From Methylophilus sp. 13 (GTDB lineage Bacteria; Pseudomonadota; Gammaproteobacteria; Burkholderiales; Methylophilaceae): DNA of 64,000 nt. This document shows positions 34,598-43,819 of the stretch, piece after piece. The stretch lies in the NCBI RefSeq assembly GCF_015354335.1, contig NZ_JADKYR010000004.1, forward strand, positions 1 to 64,000, read 5' to 3'. The translations under genes and the position numbers were made by a program. The stretch's first letter is position 1; every line of letters starts with the position of its first letter. Below the pieces are notes generated by a model. The model saw nothing but the letters and a program-made list of their open reading frames with translations, did no database searches and had not been told where the DNA came from.

Positions 34598-35473
34598 ATG
34601 AAAATATGGAATATGCTGGGTGCGGTGGGATTGGTGTTGGCAACGCAATCATGGGTGTCTGCTGAGGAGATCGAAATCCCTTCAATCAACCCGGATGAAG
34701 GCCGGATCGGTGAAGTACGTCGTGTGGCTGATGAATCAGAGTTCAAGGTTTGTTCTGATCCCGATAATATGCCTTACTCTAACTTGAAGCTGGAAGGATT
34801 TGAAGACAAGATTGCAAAAGTGCTGGCCGATGACCTTGGCAAGAAGCTGAGCTTCCAATATGCCTATAATCGTCAAGGGTTTCTGCGTAATACCATCAAT
34901 GCAATGCGATGTGATGTGATCATCGGTATGACCTCAGACTTCGATGGGTTGAGAACGTCCAAACCCTACTATCGTTCAGGACATGTATTTGTCTGGCGCA
35001 AAGACAGCAATTACGACATTACCAACTGGGATTCGCCAGATTTGAAAAAAGGCATTATCGGGATTGTTGACAAGAGCCCAGCGACTATCCCGCTCAACGA
35101 TTACAACTTGATGACGAATGCACGTCCTTATCGTTTGCAGCGGGATCTGAATTTGCCAACCAGCTTCATTATTGATGATCTGGTCAAAGGCGATATTGAT
35201 GTCGCTGTGATGTGGGGTCCTATCGCTGGTTACTACGTTAAAAATTCCAAAGTCCCGCTGGAAATGCGCCTGATTCCTGAGTACAACAAAGTCAACCTCA
35301 AAGGTAAGGAGTATTGGAATATTTCAGTAGCTGTCCGTATGAAGGATAAAGATCGCATCAAAATGATTAATGAAGCTTTAGAGCGCAACAAAGACAAGAT
35401 TGATGCGATTCTTAAGGATTATGGTATCCCCACCGTGCCAGTTGTTGAAGGCGACAGTGTGTATAAAAAATAA
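34598..35473 (+). CDS. xoxJ: Periplasmic substrate-binding-like protein XoxJ
   Basis: The 291-residue protein has a signal peptide (cleaved near VSA) and a periplasmic binding-protein fold with KVCSDPDNMPYSN, DVIIGMTSDFDGLRTSKPYY and a C-terminal GIPTVPV. XoxJ homologues are required with XoxF but do not seem to transport a solute; activation or assembly of XoxF has been proposed. Family context (xoxF upstream, xoxG downstream) supports the name. I chose the ATG at 34598, preceded by AAAGGAACGA, since it begins a proper signal peptide. A stretch with two cysteines near the start and middle may form a disulfide. Confidence 0.88.
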   Translation: MKIWNMLGAVGLVLATQSWVSAEEIEIPSINPDEGRIGEVRRVADESEFKVCSDPDNMPYSNLKLEGFEDKIAKVLADDLGKKLSFQYAYNRQGFLRNTINAMRCDVIIGMTSDFDGLRTSKPYYRSGHVFVWRKDSNYDITNWDSPDLKKGIIGIVDKSPATIPLNDYNLMTNARPYRLQRDLNLPTSFIIDDLVKGDIDVAVMWGPIAGYYVKNSKVPLEMRLIPEYNKVNLKGKEYWNISVAVRMKDKDRIKMINEALERNKDKIDAILKDYGIPTVPVVEGDSVYKK

Positions 35474-35695
35474 CAGTACTGTTGAAAAAGTTTTATAAAC
35501 AGACAGTTGCTAATGACAAGGAAAAAAAAACACAGTAAAATCGTTGGCTTGTTTTGAGATGGCTGTGTGATAAATTCTGTCATTATTAATGAATTATTCG
35601 TCAACCGTTTCTGGAACGATTCGTTAAATGAGCATGCGGTAATTGTTTGGTTTACCACTTGTCGCCGCTCATTTTGTTTAGGATTAGGAGAAAAC

Positions 35696-36178
35696 ATGTT
35701 AGGCAACACACTTAAATCAGCATTGTTGATTTCCTTGATGGCATTTGCCACAGGCGCAATGGCTGATATCACTTTTTCAGCAACTCAAGACGGTTCCACC
35801 TTGAACATTGACAAAGCTTTGTTCGATACAGATGCTGCCAAAGAATTTTTGGCTACTGGTAAAAACCCATACATCGGTAACGAAGACGCTATCAAAAAAG
35901 GTAAAAAGATTTTCAACATGTACTCATGTGTTGCCTGTCACGGTGGTAAAGGTGAAGGCGCTGTTGGCCCAGGCTTGATCGGTGCTAACTTCCGTTACGC
36001 TAAAAACGCAACGAACAAAGGCATGTTCGAAACCATCTGGCACGGTACCAACGGTGGTATGGGTGCTAAAGGTTTTGGCCTGATGGCGCCAGATGATGGT
36101 TTGAAACCAGATGAAGTATTGAAAGTGATTGCCTTTGTGCGTAGTAATAGCAACGTAGGCATGACAGGTAACGAATAA
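35696..36178 (+). CDS. xoxG: Cytochrome c XoxG (soluble, cL-type)
   Basis: This 160-residue class I cytochrome c is the expected electron acceptor of XoxF. It has a signal peptide ending ATGAMA (about residue 23), a single haem site CVACH (C78, C81, H82) and a Met ligand candidate in GLMAPDDG. GGATTAGGAG precedes the ATG. The first copy is a soluble periplasmic protein; a near-identical second copy follows 140 bp downstream as a lipoprotein. Codon use is biased like xoxF, suggesting high expression. A terminator follows directly. Confidence 0.88.
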   Translation: MLGNTLKSALLISLMAFATGAMADITFSATQDGSTLNIDKALFDTDAAKEFLATGKNPYIGNEDAIKKGKKIFNMYSCVACHGGKGEGAVGPGLIGANFRYAKNATNKGMFETIWHGTNGGMGAKGFGLMAPDDGLKPDEVLKVIAFVRSNSNVGMTGNE

Positions 36179-36190
36179 CTCGTTACGAAT

Positions 36191-36219
36191 AAAAACGGTC
36201 ACTTAGGTGACCGTTTTTT
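36191..36219 (+). terminator. Terminator after first xoxG
   Basis: AAAAACGGTCAC-TTAG-GTGACCGTTTTTT. It separates the two cytochrome genes into different transcription units or attenuates the second. Confidence 0.9.
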
Positions 36220-36318
36220 GTTTTTATGGCACAATTAAAGCGTGCTGTGTGAAGCTAAAATAATAATAGACATGGCAGGATTTTAAGGAATAACACTATA
36301 TAAAACCTGGGGGTAACG

Positions 36319-36828
36319 ATGAGAAGTTTATTATTGACGACATTGCTGGCAGCAATGTTGGCGGCATGTAACAACGGTGGGCAATCTGCTGGCGCTTCAG
36401 CAGAAGGTGGCGATATCAAGGCGATACAATTTGTCACCACCCAAGATGGTCAACCTATGGAAATTGACCATAAAATGTTTGATACACCTGCTGCGAAAGA
36501 ATTTTTGGCGACGGGTAAAAACCCTTATATTGGTAACGAAGAGGCGATTAAAGAAGGCAAGAAAAAGTTTAACCTGTTCTCTTGCGTTGCTTGTCATGGT
36601 GGTCATGGTGAAGGCGCTGTCGGGCCTGGCTTGATTGGCGAGAATTTCCGTTATGCGAAGAATGCAACCAATAAAGGCATGTTTGAAACGATCTGGCATG
36701 GCACCAATGGTGGCATGGGTGCAAAAGGTTTTGGCTTGATGGCGCCAGATGATGGTTTGAAGCCTGACGATGTATTGAAAATCATCGCTTTTATTCGTAG
36801 TCATGCCAAAATTACTGGTAACGAATAG
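36319..36828 (+). CDS. XoxG-like cytochrome c lipoprotein
   Basis: The 169-residue protein is about 88 percent identical by eye to the first XoxG over the shared 100-residue core, with CVACH at C89, C92 and H93. Its N-terminus differs: LAAMLAAC is a lipobox with C17, so it is expected to be anchored by lipid, either to the inner or outer membrane. A linker rich in Gly, Ser and Ala follows. It is therefore a duplicated, membrane-bound partner. It follows the first copy's terminator with its own start site region and is followed by a terminator and an NDH-2 gene. Confidence 0.85.
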   Translation: MRSLLLTTLLAAMLAACNNGGQSAGASAEGGDIKAIQFVTTQDGQPMEIDHKMFDTPAAKEFLATGKNPYIGNEEAIKEGKKKFNLFSCVACHGGHGEGAVGPGLIGENFRYAKNATNKGMFETIWHGTNGGMGAKGFGLMAPDDGLKPDDVLKIIAFIRSHAKITGNE

Positions 36829-36849
36829 TCGTGTTATTTGAGGTGTTGT

Positions 36850-36882
36850 GCGCGCTTGGCAGTACGGCAGGCGCGCTTTTTT
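36850..36882 (+). terminator. Terminator after second cytochrome gene
   Basis: GCGCGC arms around a second small hairpin (TTGGCAGTACGGCAG region), followed by T6. The next gene starts 15 bp later. Confidence 0.65.
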
Positions 36883-36896
36883 ATTGAAGGATTAAT

Positions 36897-38228
36897 GTGA
36901 GCGTGACTGACGAAAATGATTTACACCATGTCATTATTGTAGGTGGTGGTGCAGGTGGCCTTGAATTGGCGACCAAGTTGGGTGACTCCTTGGGCAAAAA
37001 GAAAAAAGCAAGGATCACGTTGATTGATGCAACGCGAACCCATGTCTGGAAGCCGTTGTTGCACGAAATTGCAGCGGGTAGTATGGATCCGGATCGCCAT
37101 GAGCTGGAGTATCTGGCACAGGCACATTGGCACCACTTCAAGTTCAGGCTGGGCCGGATGGATGGTCTGAATCGTGCAACACGTGAAGTGTTTTTGTCGC
37201 CGGTACATGACGAAGATGGGAATGAAATTATTGCGCGCCGTTCATTCAAATACGATACCCTGATTATCGCGGTGGGTAGTACTACCAATGATTTTGGCAT
37301 TAAAGGGGCACGTGAGTATTCACTTGCCTTGGATACCCAGGCGCAGGCGCAAAAATTCCATCGCTATCTGCACAACGCATTATTGCGTGCACAAACACAG
37401 CCTGAACCATTAAAACCCGGTCAGCTTGAAGTGGCGATTGTGGGCGCTGGGGCGACGGGTGTCGAGTTGGCGGCTGAACTGCACAATACTACGCGTGAGC
37501 TCGCCGCCTATGGCCTGGATAAAATTGATGCCGATCGTGACGTCAAGATTTCTCTGATTGAAGCAAGTGACCGTATTTTGCCAGCATTACCACCCAAGCT
37601 TTCTTATGCGGTTGATGTCGAGCTGCGTAAACTGCGGGTGAATGTGTTTACTGGCGAGCGTGTGACTGAGGTGTCTCCCAAAGGCATCACGACGCACAGC
37701 GGCCGTACGATTCCTGCGGAGTTGGTGGTGTGGGCAGCTGGCATCAAAGCCCCGGATTTTCTCAAGGATATCGATGGGCTGGAAACCAACCGTATTAACC
37801 AGCTGGTGGTGAATCAGCATTTGCAGACCACTCGTGATACGAATATTTTTGCGTTTGGTGATTGTGCAGCCTGTCCATGGCTGGGGCATGACGCGACGGT
37901 GCCTCCACGTGCGCAAGCGGCACACCAGCAGGCTTCGCTGCTGATCAAGACGGTGAAGGCGCGTGTGGCTGGTAAAGAATCGCTGCCAGAGTTCCACTAT
38001 ACCGATTACGGCTCACTGGTCAATTTGGGCAAATACTCTACCGTGGGCAGCTTGATGGGTGCTGTGGCGGGGGGCAGCATGTACATTCAGGGCTTGTTCG
38101 CACGCGTGATGTACCGTTCCTTGTACAAGATGCACTTGATGGCATTGCACGGTGTGCTGGCGGTGATTGTTCATACCATCGGTCGTATTATCTCAAGACG
38201 TACCGAGCCACATGTCAAATTGCATTGA
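36897..38228 (+). CDS. ndh: Type II NADH dehydrogenase
   Basis: This 443-residue flavoprotein oxidises NADH and passes electrons to quinone without proton pumping. It has the N-terminal FAD-binding IVGGGAGGLELA, a second NAD-binding GxGxxG motif in IVGAGATGVELA, the late FAD motif FAFGDCAAC, and a hydrophobic, basic C-terminal tail that anchors it to the membrane. The start is GTG at 36897, preceded by GAAGGA. It lies directly after the xox cluster; it may serve to reoxidise NADH from formate dehydrogenase, an inference. Confidence 0.85.
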   Translation: MSVTDENDLHHVIIVGGGAGGLELATKLGDSLGKKKKARITLIDATRTHVWKPLLHEIAAGSMDPDRHELEYLAQAHWHHFKFRLGRMDGLNRATREVFLSPVHDEDGNEIIARRSFKYDTLIIAVGSTTNDFGIKGAREYSLALDTQAQAQKFHRYLHNALLRAQTQPEPLKPGQLEVAIVGAGATGVELAAELHNTTRELAAYGLDKIDADRDVKISLIEASDRILPALPPKLSYAVDVELRKLRVNVFTGERVTEVSPKGITTHSGRTIPAELVVWAAGIKAPDFLKDIDGLETNRINQLVVNQHLQTTRDTNIFAFGDCAACPWLGHDATVPPRAQAAHQQASLLIKTVKARVAGKESLPEFHYTDYGSLVNLGKYSTVGSLMGAVAGGSMYIQGLFARVMYRSLYKMHLMALHGVLAVIVHTIGRIISRRTEPHVKLH

Positions 38229-38240
38229 TCGCTAGGCAGC

Positions 38241-38266
38241 AAAAAGGGCGCTCAGGCGCCCTTTTT
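38241..38266. terminator. Bidirectional terminator ndh/lplT
   Basis: AAAAAGGGCGC-TCAG-GCGCCCTTTTT, perfect and symmetrical between convergent genes. Confidence 0.9.
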
Positions 38267-38293
38267 ATTGATTGTATCAAAGCTGCGTTGCGC

Positions 38294-39460
38294 TTATCGC
38301 CGGATATGTTTGCGATAAACCAGTGTGATCAATGACATGCTGAAGATAATAAATACCCCGAAGATGGCCACAATGGTATTAATGTCTAGCTTGGCGCCTA
38401 CCATCCAGGTGTAAGCGCCTAATAGCAGCAAGATGCCTATATTCTCGTTAAAATTCTGTACGGCAATCGAGTGCCCGGCGCCGAGTAAATGATGGCCCCT
38501 GTGCTGTAATAAGGAGTTGAGCGGCACCAGAAAATAGCCTGAAAGCACACCAATCACAAATAGCAGGATCCCTGCCAGAATGGGGCTGTGGATCACCATC
38601 ATGCTCATCACCAGAATCCCCATATAAATGCCTGCCGGTAACACTTTCACGGCATTCTCCAGCTCGACATACTTGGAAGCGATGATTGAGCCGATGGCGA
38701 TGCCAACGGCAAGGATGGCGATCAAATAAGTCGCTTGTTGCTGAGAGAAGCCCAATCTGACATCTGCCCACTGTAATACCACAAATTGCAAGGTGGCGCC
38801 GGCGCCCCAGAACAAAGTGGTGACGGCCAGCGAGACCTGGCCTTGCGGATCTTTCCACAGCGTCATAAAGGCATGCCAAAAATCTTTGAGCAAAAACCAG
38901 AGCGTTTTTTGCGCTACTTTGTGGTCAATCGGTACTTTGGGAATGTAGTAGTTGAACGCTGCGGCCAGCAAATACAGGCACATAATGCAGGCAATCCCCA
39001 TGTATGGATTGTTGGCAGACAACGTAGAACCCAACACCGGCCCCAGAATAATGGCGGTGACTGTGGTGCCCTCCATCCATGCGTTGGCCTTGATTAACAA
39101 ATGCGATGGCAGCATTTCCGTCAAAATGCCATATTTCGCTGGCGAGTAAGCGGCAGCACCTATCCCCACCACAGCGTACGCATACAGGGGCGGCACGCCC
39201 GCCAGTGCCATCAGGCAACCGATAAACTTCAACCCATTGCTTAAAAACATGACCCGGCCTTTGGGCAGCGCATCGGCAAAGGGGCCGACAAAAGGTGCGA
39301 GCACGATATAGGAAATCACGAAAAATTCGCGTAGAAGTGGTTCGTGCCAGCTGGGTGCGTTAAGCTTTGCCAGCAGGGCAATCGCAGCAAACAGCAGAGC
39401 ATTATCTGCGATTGCCGACAAAAACTGGGCAATCAGTAAGGTATAGAAGCCTTTGACCAT
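38294..39460 (-). CDS. lplT: Lysophospholipid transporter LplT
   Basis: The 388-residue protein is a major-facilitator-type transporter with about 12 hydrophobic segments. It flips lysophospholipids into the cytoplasm for reacylation. The start MVKGFYTLLIAQFLSAIADNALL and the segments PAKYGILTEMLP and NAWMEGTTV match the LplT family. In enterobacteria it pairs with the acyltransferase Aas; no aas is next to it here. It is the last of a run of minus-strand genes, with phoH upstream. Confidence 0.9.
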   Translation of the reverse strand: MVKGFYTLLIAQFLSAIADNALLFAAIALLAKLNAPSWHEPLLREFFVISYIVLAPFVGPFADALPKGRVMFLSNGLKFIGCLMALAGVPPLYAYAVVGIGAAAYSPAKYGILTEMLPSHLLIKANAWMEGTTVTAIILGPVLGSTLSANNPYMGIACIMCLYLLAAAFNYYIPKVPIDHKVAQKTLWFLLKDFWHAFMTLWKDPQGQVSLAVTTLFWGAGATLQFVVLQWADVRLGFSQQQATYLIAILAVGIAIGSIIASKYVELENAVKVLPAGIYMGILVMSMMVIHSPILAGILLFVIGVLSGYFLVPLNSLLQHRGHHLLGAGHSIAVQNFNENIGILLLLGAYTWMVGAKLDINTIVAIFGVFIIFSMSLITLVYRKHIRR

Positions 39461-39481
39461 AAGAAGCGAGCAGACGACTGT

Positions 39482-40876
39482 CTACAAGACCTCTGCCGCA
39501 AAGTCTGCAAGGCGTGAGCGCTCACCACGCACCAGGGTGATATGCCCGTTATGCGCCCAGTTCTTGAAGCGGTCAACCACATAGGTCAATCCCGAGCTGC
39601 CCTCCGTCAGGTAGGGGGTATCAATCTGGGCAATATTGCCCAGACAGACCACTTTGGTGCCCGGTCCGGCCCGCGTAATCAGCGTTTTCATTTGTTTGGG
39701 GGTGAGGTTTTGTGCTTCGTCTATGATCAGAAACTTGTTGAGAAAGGTACGGCCACGCATGAAGTTCAGCGATTTGATTTTAATCCGGGTACGGATCAGG
39801 TCTTGGGTGGCTGCACGGCCCCACTCACCCACATCTTCATCGGTTTTGTTGAGCACATCGAGGTTGTCCTCAAGGGCACCCATCCATGGCGCCATTTTTT
39901 CCTCTTCCGTGCCAGGTAAAAAGCCGATATCTTCGCCAACCGGTACCGTCACACGGGTCATGATAATTTCAGAATAACGTTTTTTATCCAGGGTTTGCGT
40001 CAGGGCGGCGGCGAGGGTGAGCAAGGTTTTACCCGTCCCGGCCTGCCCCAGCAGCGTGACAAAATCAATGTTGGGATCCATCAGCAGGTTGAGCGCAAAG
40101 TTCTGCTCACGATTGCGCGCAGTGATGCCCCACACATTGTGTTTGGGGTTCATGTGGTCCTGCACCACTTCAAGAATGGCGGTATTGTCTTCAATCTTGC
40201 GCACAATAGCATGAAACGGTTTGTTGAATTCATAAAACACGAATTCATTTACTAGCAGTGACTTGACGATAGGCCCGCTGACTTTGTAGTACATGCGGCC
40301 AGATTCTTGCCATGAATGCATGTCCTTGCTGTGCAAGTCCCAAAAGTTTTCAGGCAGTTCGCGCAGGCCGGTATACAGCATGTCGCTGTCTTCCAGTACC
40401 TTGTCATTAAAGTAATCTTCAGCCGCCACGCCCATGGCACGGGCTTTGATACGGATGTTGATATCCTTGCTGACCAGGATGACATTGCGTTTGGTGTGTT
40501 GTTTTTTGAGCGCCAGCACCACGCTGATGATCTGGTTGTCGGCCTTGCTGCCAGCGAGGCCTGGTAAATCCGTCGGCACATGTTCGGTTTGGAAAAACAG
40601 CTTGCCCGTTAAATGACGGTTGCCTTGAATGGCAAGCGGACAGCCTTCCTCAAGATTGCTTGTTTCATTGCCACCCATGATTTCTTCAAGAAAACGGCTG
40701 GCCTGGCGTGCGTTACGTGCAACTTCGGTCAAGCCTTTTTTATTGTTGTCCAGCTCTTCCAGGGTGACCATGGGAAGGTAGACGTCGTGCTCTTCAAACC
40801 TGAATAGCGACGAAGGGTCGTGCATCAAAACGTTGGTATCGAGGACAAAAAGCTTGGTTTGTGGAGCACGGGCCAT
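39482..40876 (-). CDS. PIN-PhoH family ATPase
   Basis: The 464-residue protein fuses a PIN-type RNase domain (residues 5-145; FVLDTNVLMHDP with further acidic residues) to a PhoH-type ATPase domain with Walker A GQAGTGKT, DEAQNLTP and RGERSR near the C-terminus. PhoH2 proteins unwind and cleave RNA in an ATP-dependent way. There is no antitoxin or partner gene next to it. It lies in a tail-to-head series with lplT and bcp. Confidence 0.88.
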   Translation of the reverse strand: MARAPQTKLFVLDTNVLMHDPSSLFRFEEHDVYLPMVTLEELDNNKKGLTEVARNARQASRFLEEIMGGNETSNLEEGCPLAIQGNRHLTGKLFFQTEHVPTDLPGLAGSKADNQIISVVLALKKQHTKRNVILVSKDINIRIKARAMGVAAEDYFNDKVLEDSDMLYTGLRELPENFWDLHSKDMHSWQESGRMYYKVSGPIVKSLLVNEFVFYEFNKPFHAIVRKIEDNTAILEVVQDHMNPKHNVWGITARNREQNFALNLLMDPNIDFVTLLGQAGTGKTLLTLAAALTQTLDKKRYSEIIMTRVTVPVGEDIGFLPGTEEEKMAPWMGALEDNLDVLNKTDEDVGEWGRAATQDLIRTRIKIKSLNFMRGRTFLNKFLIIDEAQNLTPKQMKTLITRAGPGTKVVCLGNIAQIDTPYLTEGSSGLTYVVDRFKNWAHNGHITLVRGERSRLADFAAEVL

Positions 40877-40888
40877 AGAAAATCACTT

Positions 40889-41359
40889 TTATGAGTGGGA
40901 AGACTGTATGCTGGCTAACACCTCAGCGGCATGACCATCGACTTTGACACCGCGCCATTCGCGCACAATGATGCCTTGTGGGTTGATCAGAAACGTACTG
41001 CGCTCAATGCCGCGAACCTGTTTGCCATACATGTTTTTCATTTTGATCACATTAAACGCCTGGCAAGCGATCTCATCGCTGTCCGAGATCAATTCAAAGG
41101 GAAAGCTGTATTTGGCCTTGAAGTTTTCGTGCGATTTGAGCGTATCACGCGAAATGCCAAAAATGATGGCATTGGCTTCGAGAAATGCGGCATGCATGTC
41201 ACGGAACTGCATCCCTTGCGTGGTACAGCCTGGGGTGGAATCCTTGGGGTAGAAATACAGGACGAGGAACTTGCCCAAATAGTCTTTGCTATTGAATTGC
41301 AGGCTGGAGGTCGCTGGTAAGCTGAGTTCTGGAACAGGTGAATTTAACATAGTTGACAT
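40889..41359 (-). CDS. bcp: Peroxiredoxin, BCP/PrxQ family
   Basis: This 156-residue thiol peroxidase has the PrxQ-type motif YFYPKDSTPGCTTQG with peroxidatic Cys, expected to reduce hydroperoxides in the cytoplasm using thioredoxin. The resolving Cys that lies five residues later in E. coli Bcp is absent here (Met in GMQF). One other Cys remains further on (DEIACQAF). I start at the ATG at 41359 rather than the GTG three codons upstream. It follows phoH by 12 bp. Confidence 0.88.
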   Translation of the reverse strand: MSTMLNSPVPELSLPATSSLQFNSKDYLGKFLVLYFYPKDSTPGCTTQGMQFRDMHAAFLEANAIIFGISRDTLKSHENFKAKYSFPFELISDSDEIACQAFNVIKMKNMYGKQVRGIERSTFLINPQGIIVREWRGVKVDGHAAEVLASIQSSHS

Positions 41360-41459
41360 CGCTATCACTTAATCACATTGTTGATAAAAATACAAAATTA
41401 AGCAAGCACAAATCGCATATTCACCGCCTGCGATCAAGCATCTCACGAGAGGTGGATGA

Positions 41460-42947
41460 TTATTGCGGTAATAAGATGGTAATGCGGGTACCTGTGCCTG
41501 CGCCACTTTCAAAAGACATGCTCCCGCCGAGCTCTTCGCAAACTTTAAATGCAAAAGGAATGCCGAGACCCGTGCCGAACCGTTTGGTGGTGGGGCCCGG
41601 TGTCAGTGCATGCGGATCAGGCTTGAACGGCATGCCTGGCCCCTGGTCGATAATCACCAGGGTTAGCAAGTGATCATGTAGCGCACATTGCAGCTGAATC
41701 TCGGCGCCTTTGGGAGAAGCCTCTGTCGCGTTTAGAAGCAGGTTGTATAGCATTTGTTCCAGTAAATGCTCGTCGGTCAAAATCAATTGTTGCACCGTGT
41801 CACTGTTTTCTTGCAACCTGATCTGCTTTTCATTCAGTTTGGGATGCAAGGTAGTGACCGCACCTTGAACGATATTGGATAGCCGCAGCTGATTGAGCAT
41901 AGGCTTGATCGGATGCAGATAAGACAACAGGCTGCCGGTCCAGCGCTCAAGCCGGTCTACGGTATGGATAATGCCTTGAATCGATTCCATGGTGTCCTTG
42001 TCCAGCTGCGGGTCATCGATCACCTGCGCAGTAGCGCGGATACTCGCCAGGGGATTGCGGATGTTATGCGCCAGCATAGGCACCAACAGGCCAAGTGCCG
42101 CCTGTTTCTCGCTCTTGACCAGGGCATCGCGGCTGGCGGCCAGGTCTTCGGCCATTTTATTGATTTCGCGTGACAGCATCGCCAGCTCCTCGGCGCCAGC
42201 TTCTGGCACCTGATGGGTGAGGCTGCCGCCACTGATGGCATTGGTGGCTTGCATAATGTCATTTATCGGGCGCACGATAGACTCTTTGAGAATGCGCCTG
42301 GAATAGACAATCAGCACACAAGCCAGTAACAGCGGCAAGGACAAAACGGCAATGGAGTTACTTCTGGCTTCATCCAGCCTGTGCTTGATTTCACCTTGCT
42401 TGATCATGAGCAGGCGTTCTGCGCGCTTGGACACCTCTTCATAATGCTTGAAGATGCCGGTTTCAATATCCTGATAAATCGACTTCTGGGCATTACGGTC
42501 GGGATTGTTCTGGTAACGATAGAACAGCGCAGGTGCTTCATTCACCAGGTTGCGGTATTTGTGCTCAATCTCCATCAAGGCATCACGTTCTTCCTGGTCC
42601 AGCGCGATCGACTGCAGGCGCTCCATATGGATCAGAATCGACGTGGTGTATTGGTTGTATTCATTGAGCGCATTCGTCTCTTGCAAAAAAAATGCATCAA
42701 ACAACTCTTTCATTTGCCGGTAAAGGTCGCCACGTACCAGGTAGATTTCCTGGATCACGACATTGATGCGCTGGGATTGTTTGGAGGCTTTGTCCCACAA
42801 ATAGATGCCATAAGCGCCACTGGCGACGGCGAGGACGATCAGTGCAATAAAATAGATGTCATGAAAAAGCAATAATAAGCGCAGCGGCTTGTCATGTTGC
42901 CAATGGGGAGATGAGCTTGTCTGCTTGCGCTTGAACAGCATGTGCAC
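41460..42947 (-). CDS. Orphan sensor histidine kinase
   Basis: The 495-residue kinase has two membrane helices (about 28-50 and 195-216) around a helical periplasmic domain, HAMP (about 220-270), a DHp domain with phospho-acceptor H294 in LAHNIRNPL and an ATPase domain with NLLLNATEA, DQGPGMPF and GTGLGIPFA. No response regulator lies next to it. The annotated start is GTG, right after the stop of the tonB-like gene; an ATG two codons later is equally possible. The two are likely cotranscribed. Confidence 0.88.
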   Translation of the reverse strand: MHMLFKRKQTSSSPHWQHDKPLRLLLLFHDIYFIALIVLAVASGAYGIYLWDKASKQSQRINVVIQEIYLVRGDLYRQMKELFDAFFLQETNALNEYNQYTTSILIHMERLQSIALDQEERDALMEIEHKYRNLVNEAPALFYRYQNNPDRNAQKSIYQDIETGIFKHYEEVSKRAERLLMIKQGEIKHRLDEARSNSIAVLSLPLLLACVLIVYSRRILKESIVRPINDIMQATNAISGGSLTHQVPEAGAEELAMLSREINKMAEDLAASRDALVKSEKQAALGLLVPMLAHNIRNPLASIRATAQVIDDPQLDKDTMESIQGIIHTVDRLERWTGSLLSYLHPIKPMLNQLRLSNIVQGAVTTLHPKLNEKQIRLQENSDTVQQLILTDEHLLEQMLYNLLLNATEASPKGAEIQLQCALHDHLLTLVIIDQGPGMPFKPDPHALTPGPTTKRFGTGLGIPFAFKVCEELGGSMSFESGAGTGTRITILLPQ

Positions 42948-43757
42948 CTAACTGGACAGTTTGAAGCTGACCGTGACAATAATGTTATTGATTCTGCCAC
43001 GTAGTATTTCATGAAAATGGGGTTTAAGCTGCGATTTTTGCGCTGCCGCCAAGGCTGCGTCATCAATGGCTTTGTTGCCGCTGGACTCGACGACTTCAAT
43101 ATTGGTGATATTGCCATGATCGTCAATGCTGATGCTTAATTTGACATCGCCTTCTATGCCTCTGTCTTGCGCAATCCGCGGGTAGCGCTGGTTTTTCTTC
43201 AGCTCCCTATGTGCCGCACTTCTAAACGCATTACGCGCGGCGTCAATATCCCCTTCGCTGGGCCCAGAGGCTTTGACTGGTTCTTGTGGCGCAGGGGGCG
43301 CGGGGGGCGGCACCACGACTTCAGACTTGGTTTCACTGACGCTGGGCTTGGCGGCAATCACGGCCGGGGCTGGTGATTCCACTACGGGGCGGGGCGTTTC
43401 TACCGCTTGCTCTGGCATAGGCGACGGTTTTTGCGGCGTCACCGGTTTTTGCTCTACGGCCTTGGGTTCTAGCTTTGGAGGCTGTGGCTGCGGTTTTGGA
43501 GGGGTGGGTTTGACCGCTTCAGGTTCGGCTGGTGCAGGTGGCGCGGGTGTGACAGCGGGTGGTTCTGGTTTGACCAGCTCAATCCGGATTTCTTGCTTGT
43601 TTGGGGGCGGCAGGTCGTAATCAGGTTTGGGTAGAGTAAACATGATCAAGGCATGTATCAGGAGTGAGGCAATCAGGCACCACTCTAATAAATGACTGAA
43701 TTGTTTTGTTTCTTTTAAAACGGCTTGCACGCCAATATCCCTTTTGATGACCCCCAA
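42948..43757 (-). CDS. TonB-family energy transducer
   Basis: The 269-residue protein has an N-terminal membrane helix (about residues 24-42), a long Pro/Glu/Lys/Ala-rich segment (about 50-170) long enough to span the periplasm, and a C-terminal TonB box-interacting domain (about 178-268; YPRIAQDRGIEGDVKLSISID, VVESSG). ExbB and ExbD are not adjacent, and no TonB-dependent receptor is in the window. It forms an operon with the histidine kinase downstream. Confidence 0.85.
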   Translation of the reverse strand: MGVIKRDIGVQAVLKETKQFSHLLEWCLIASLLIHALIMFTLPKPDYDLPPPNKQEIRIELVKPEPPAVTPAPPAPAEPEAVKPTPPKPQPQPPKLEPKAVEQKPVTPQKPSPMPEQAVETPRPVVESPAPAVIAAKPSVSETKSEVVVPPPAPPAPQEPVKASGPSEGDIDAARNAFRSAAHRELKKNQRYPRIAQDRGIEGDVKLSISIDDHGNITNIEVVESSGNKAIDDAALAAAQKSQLKPHFHEILRGRINNIIVTVSFKLSS

Positions 43758-43819
43758 CGCAAGCCGACACTATAAGCTATTTTTGAATCTTCTTGCCAGC
43801 TTGCAGATACAAGGATGCC

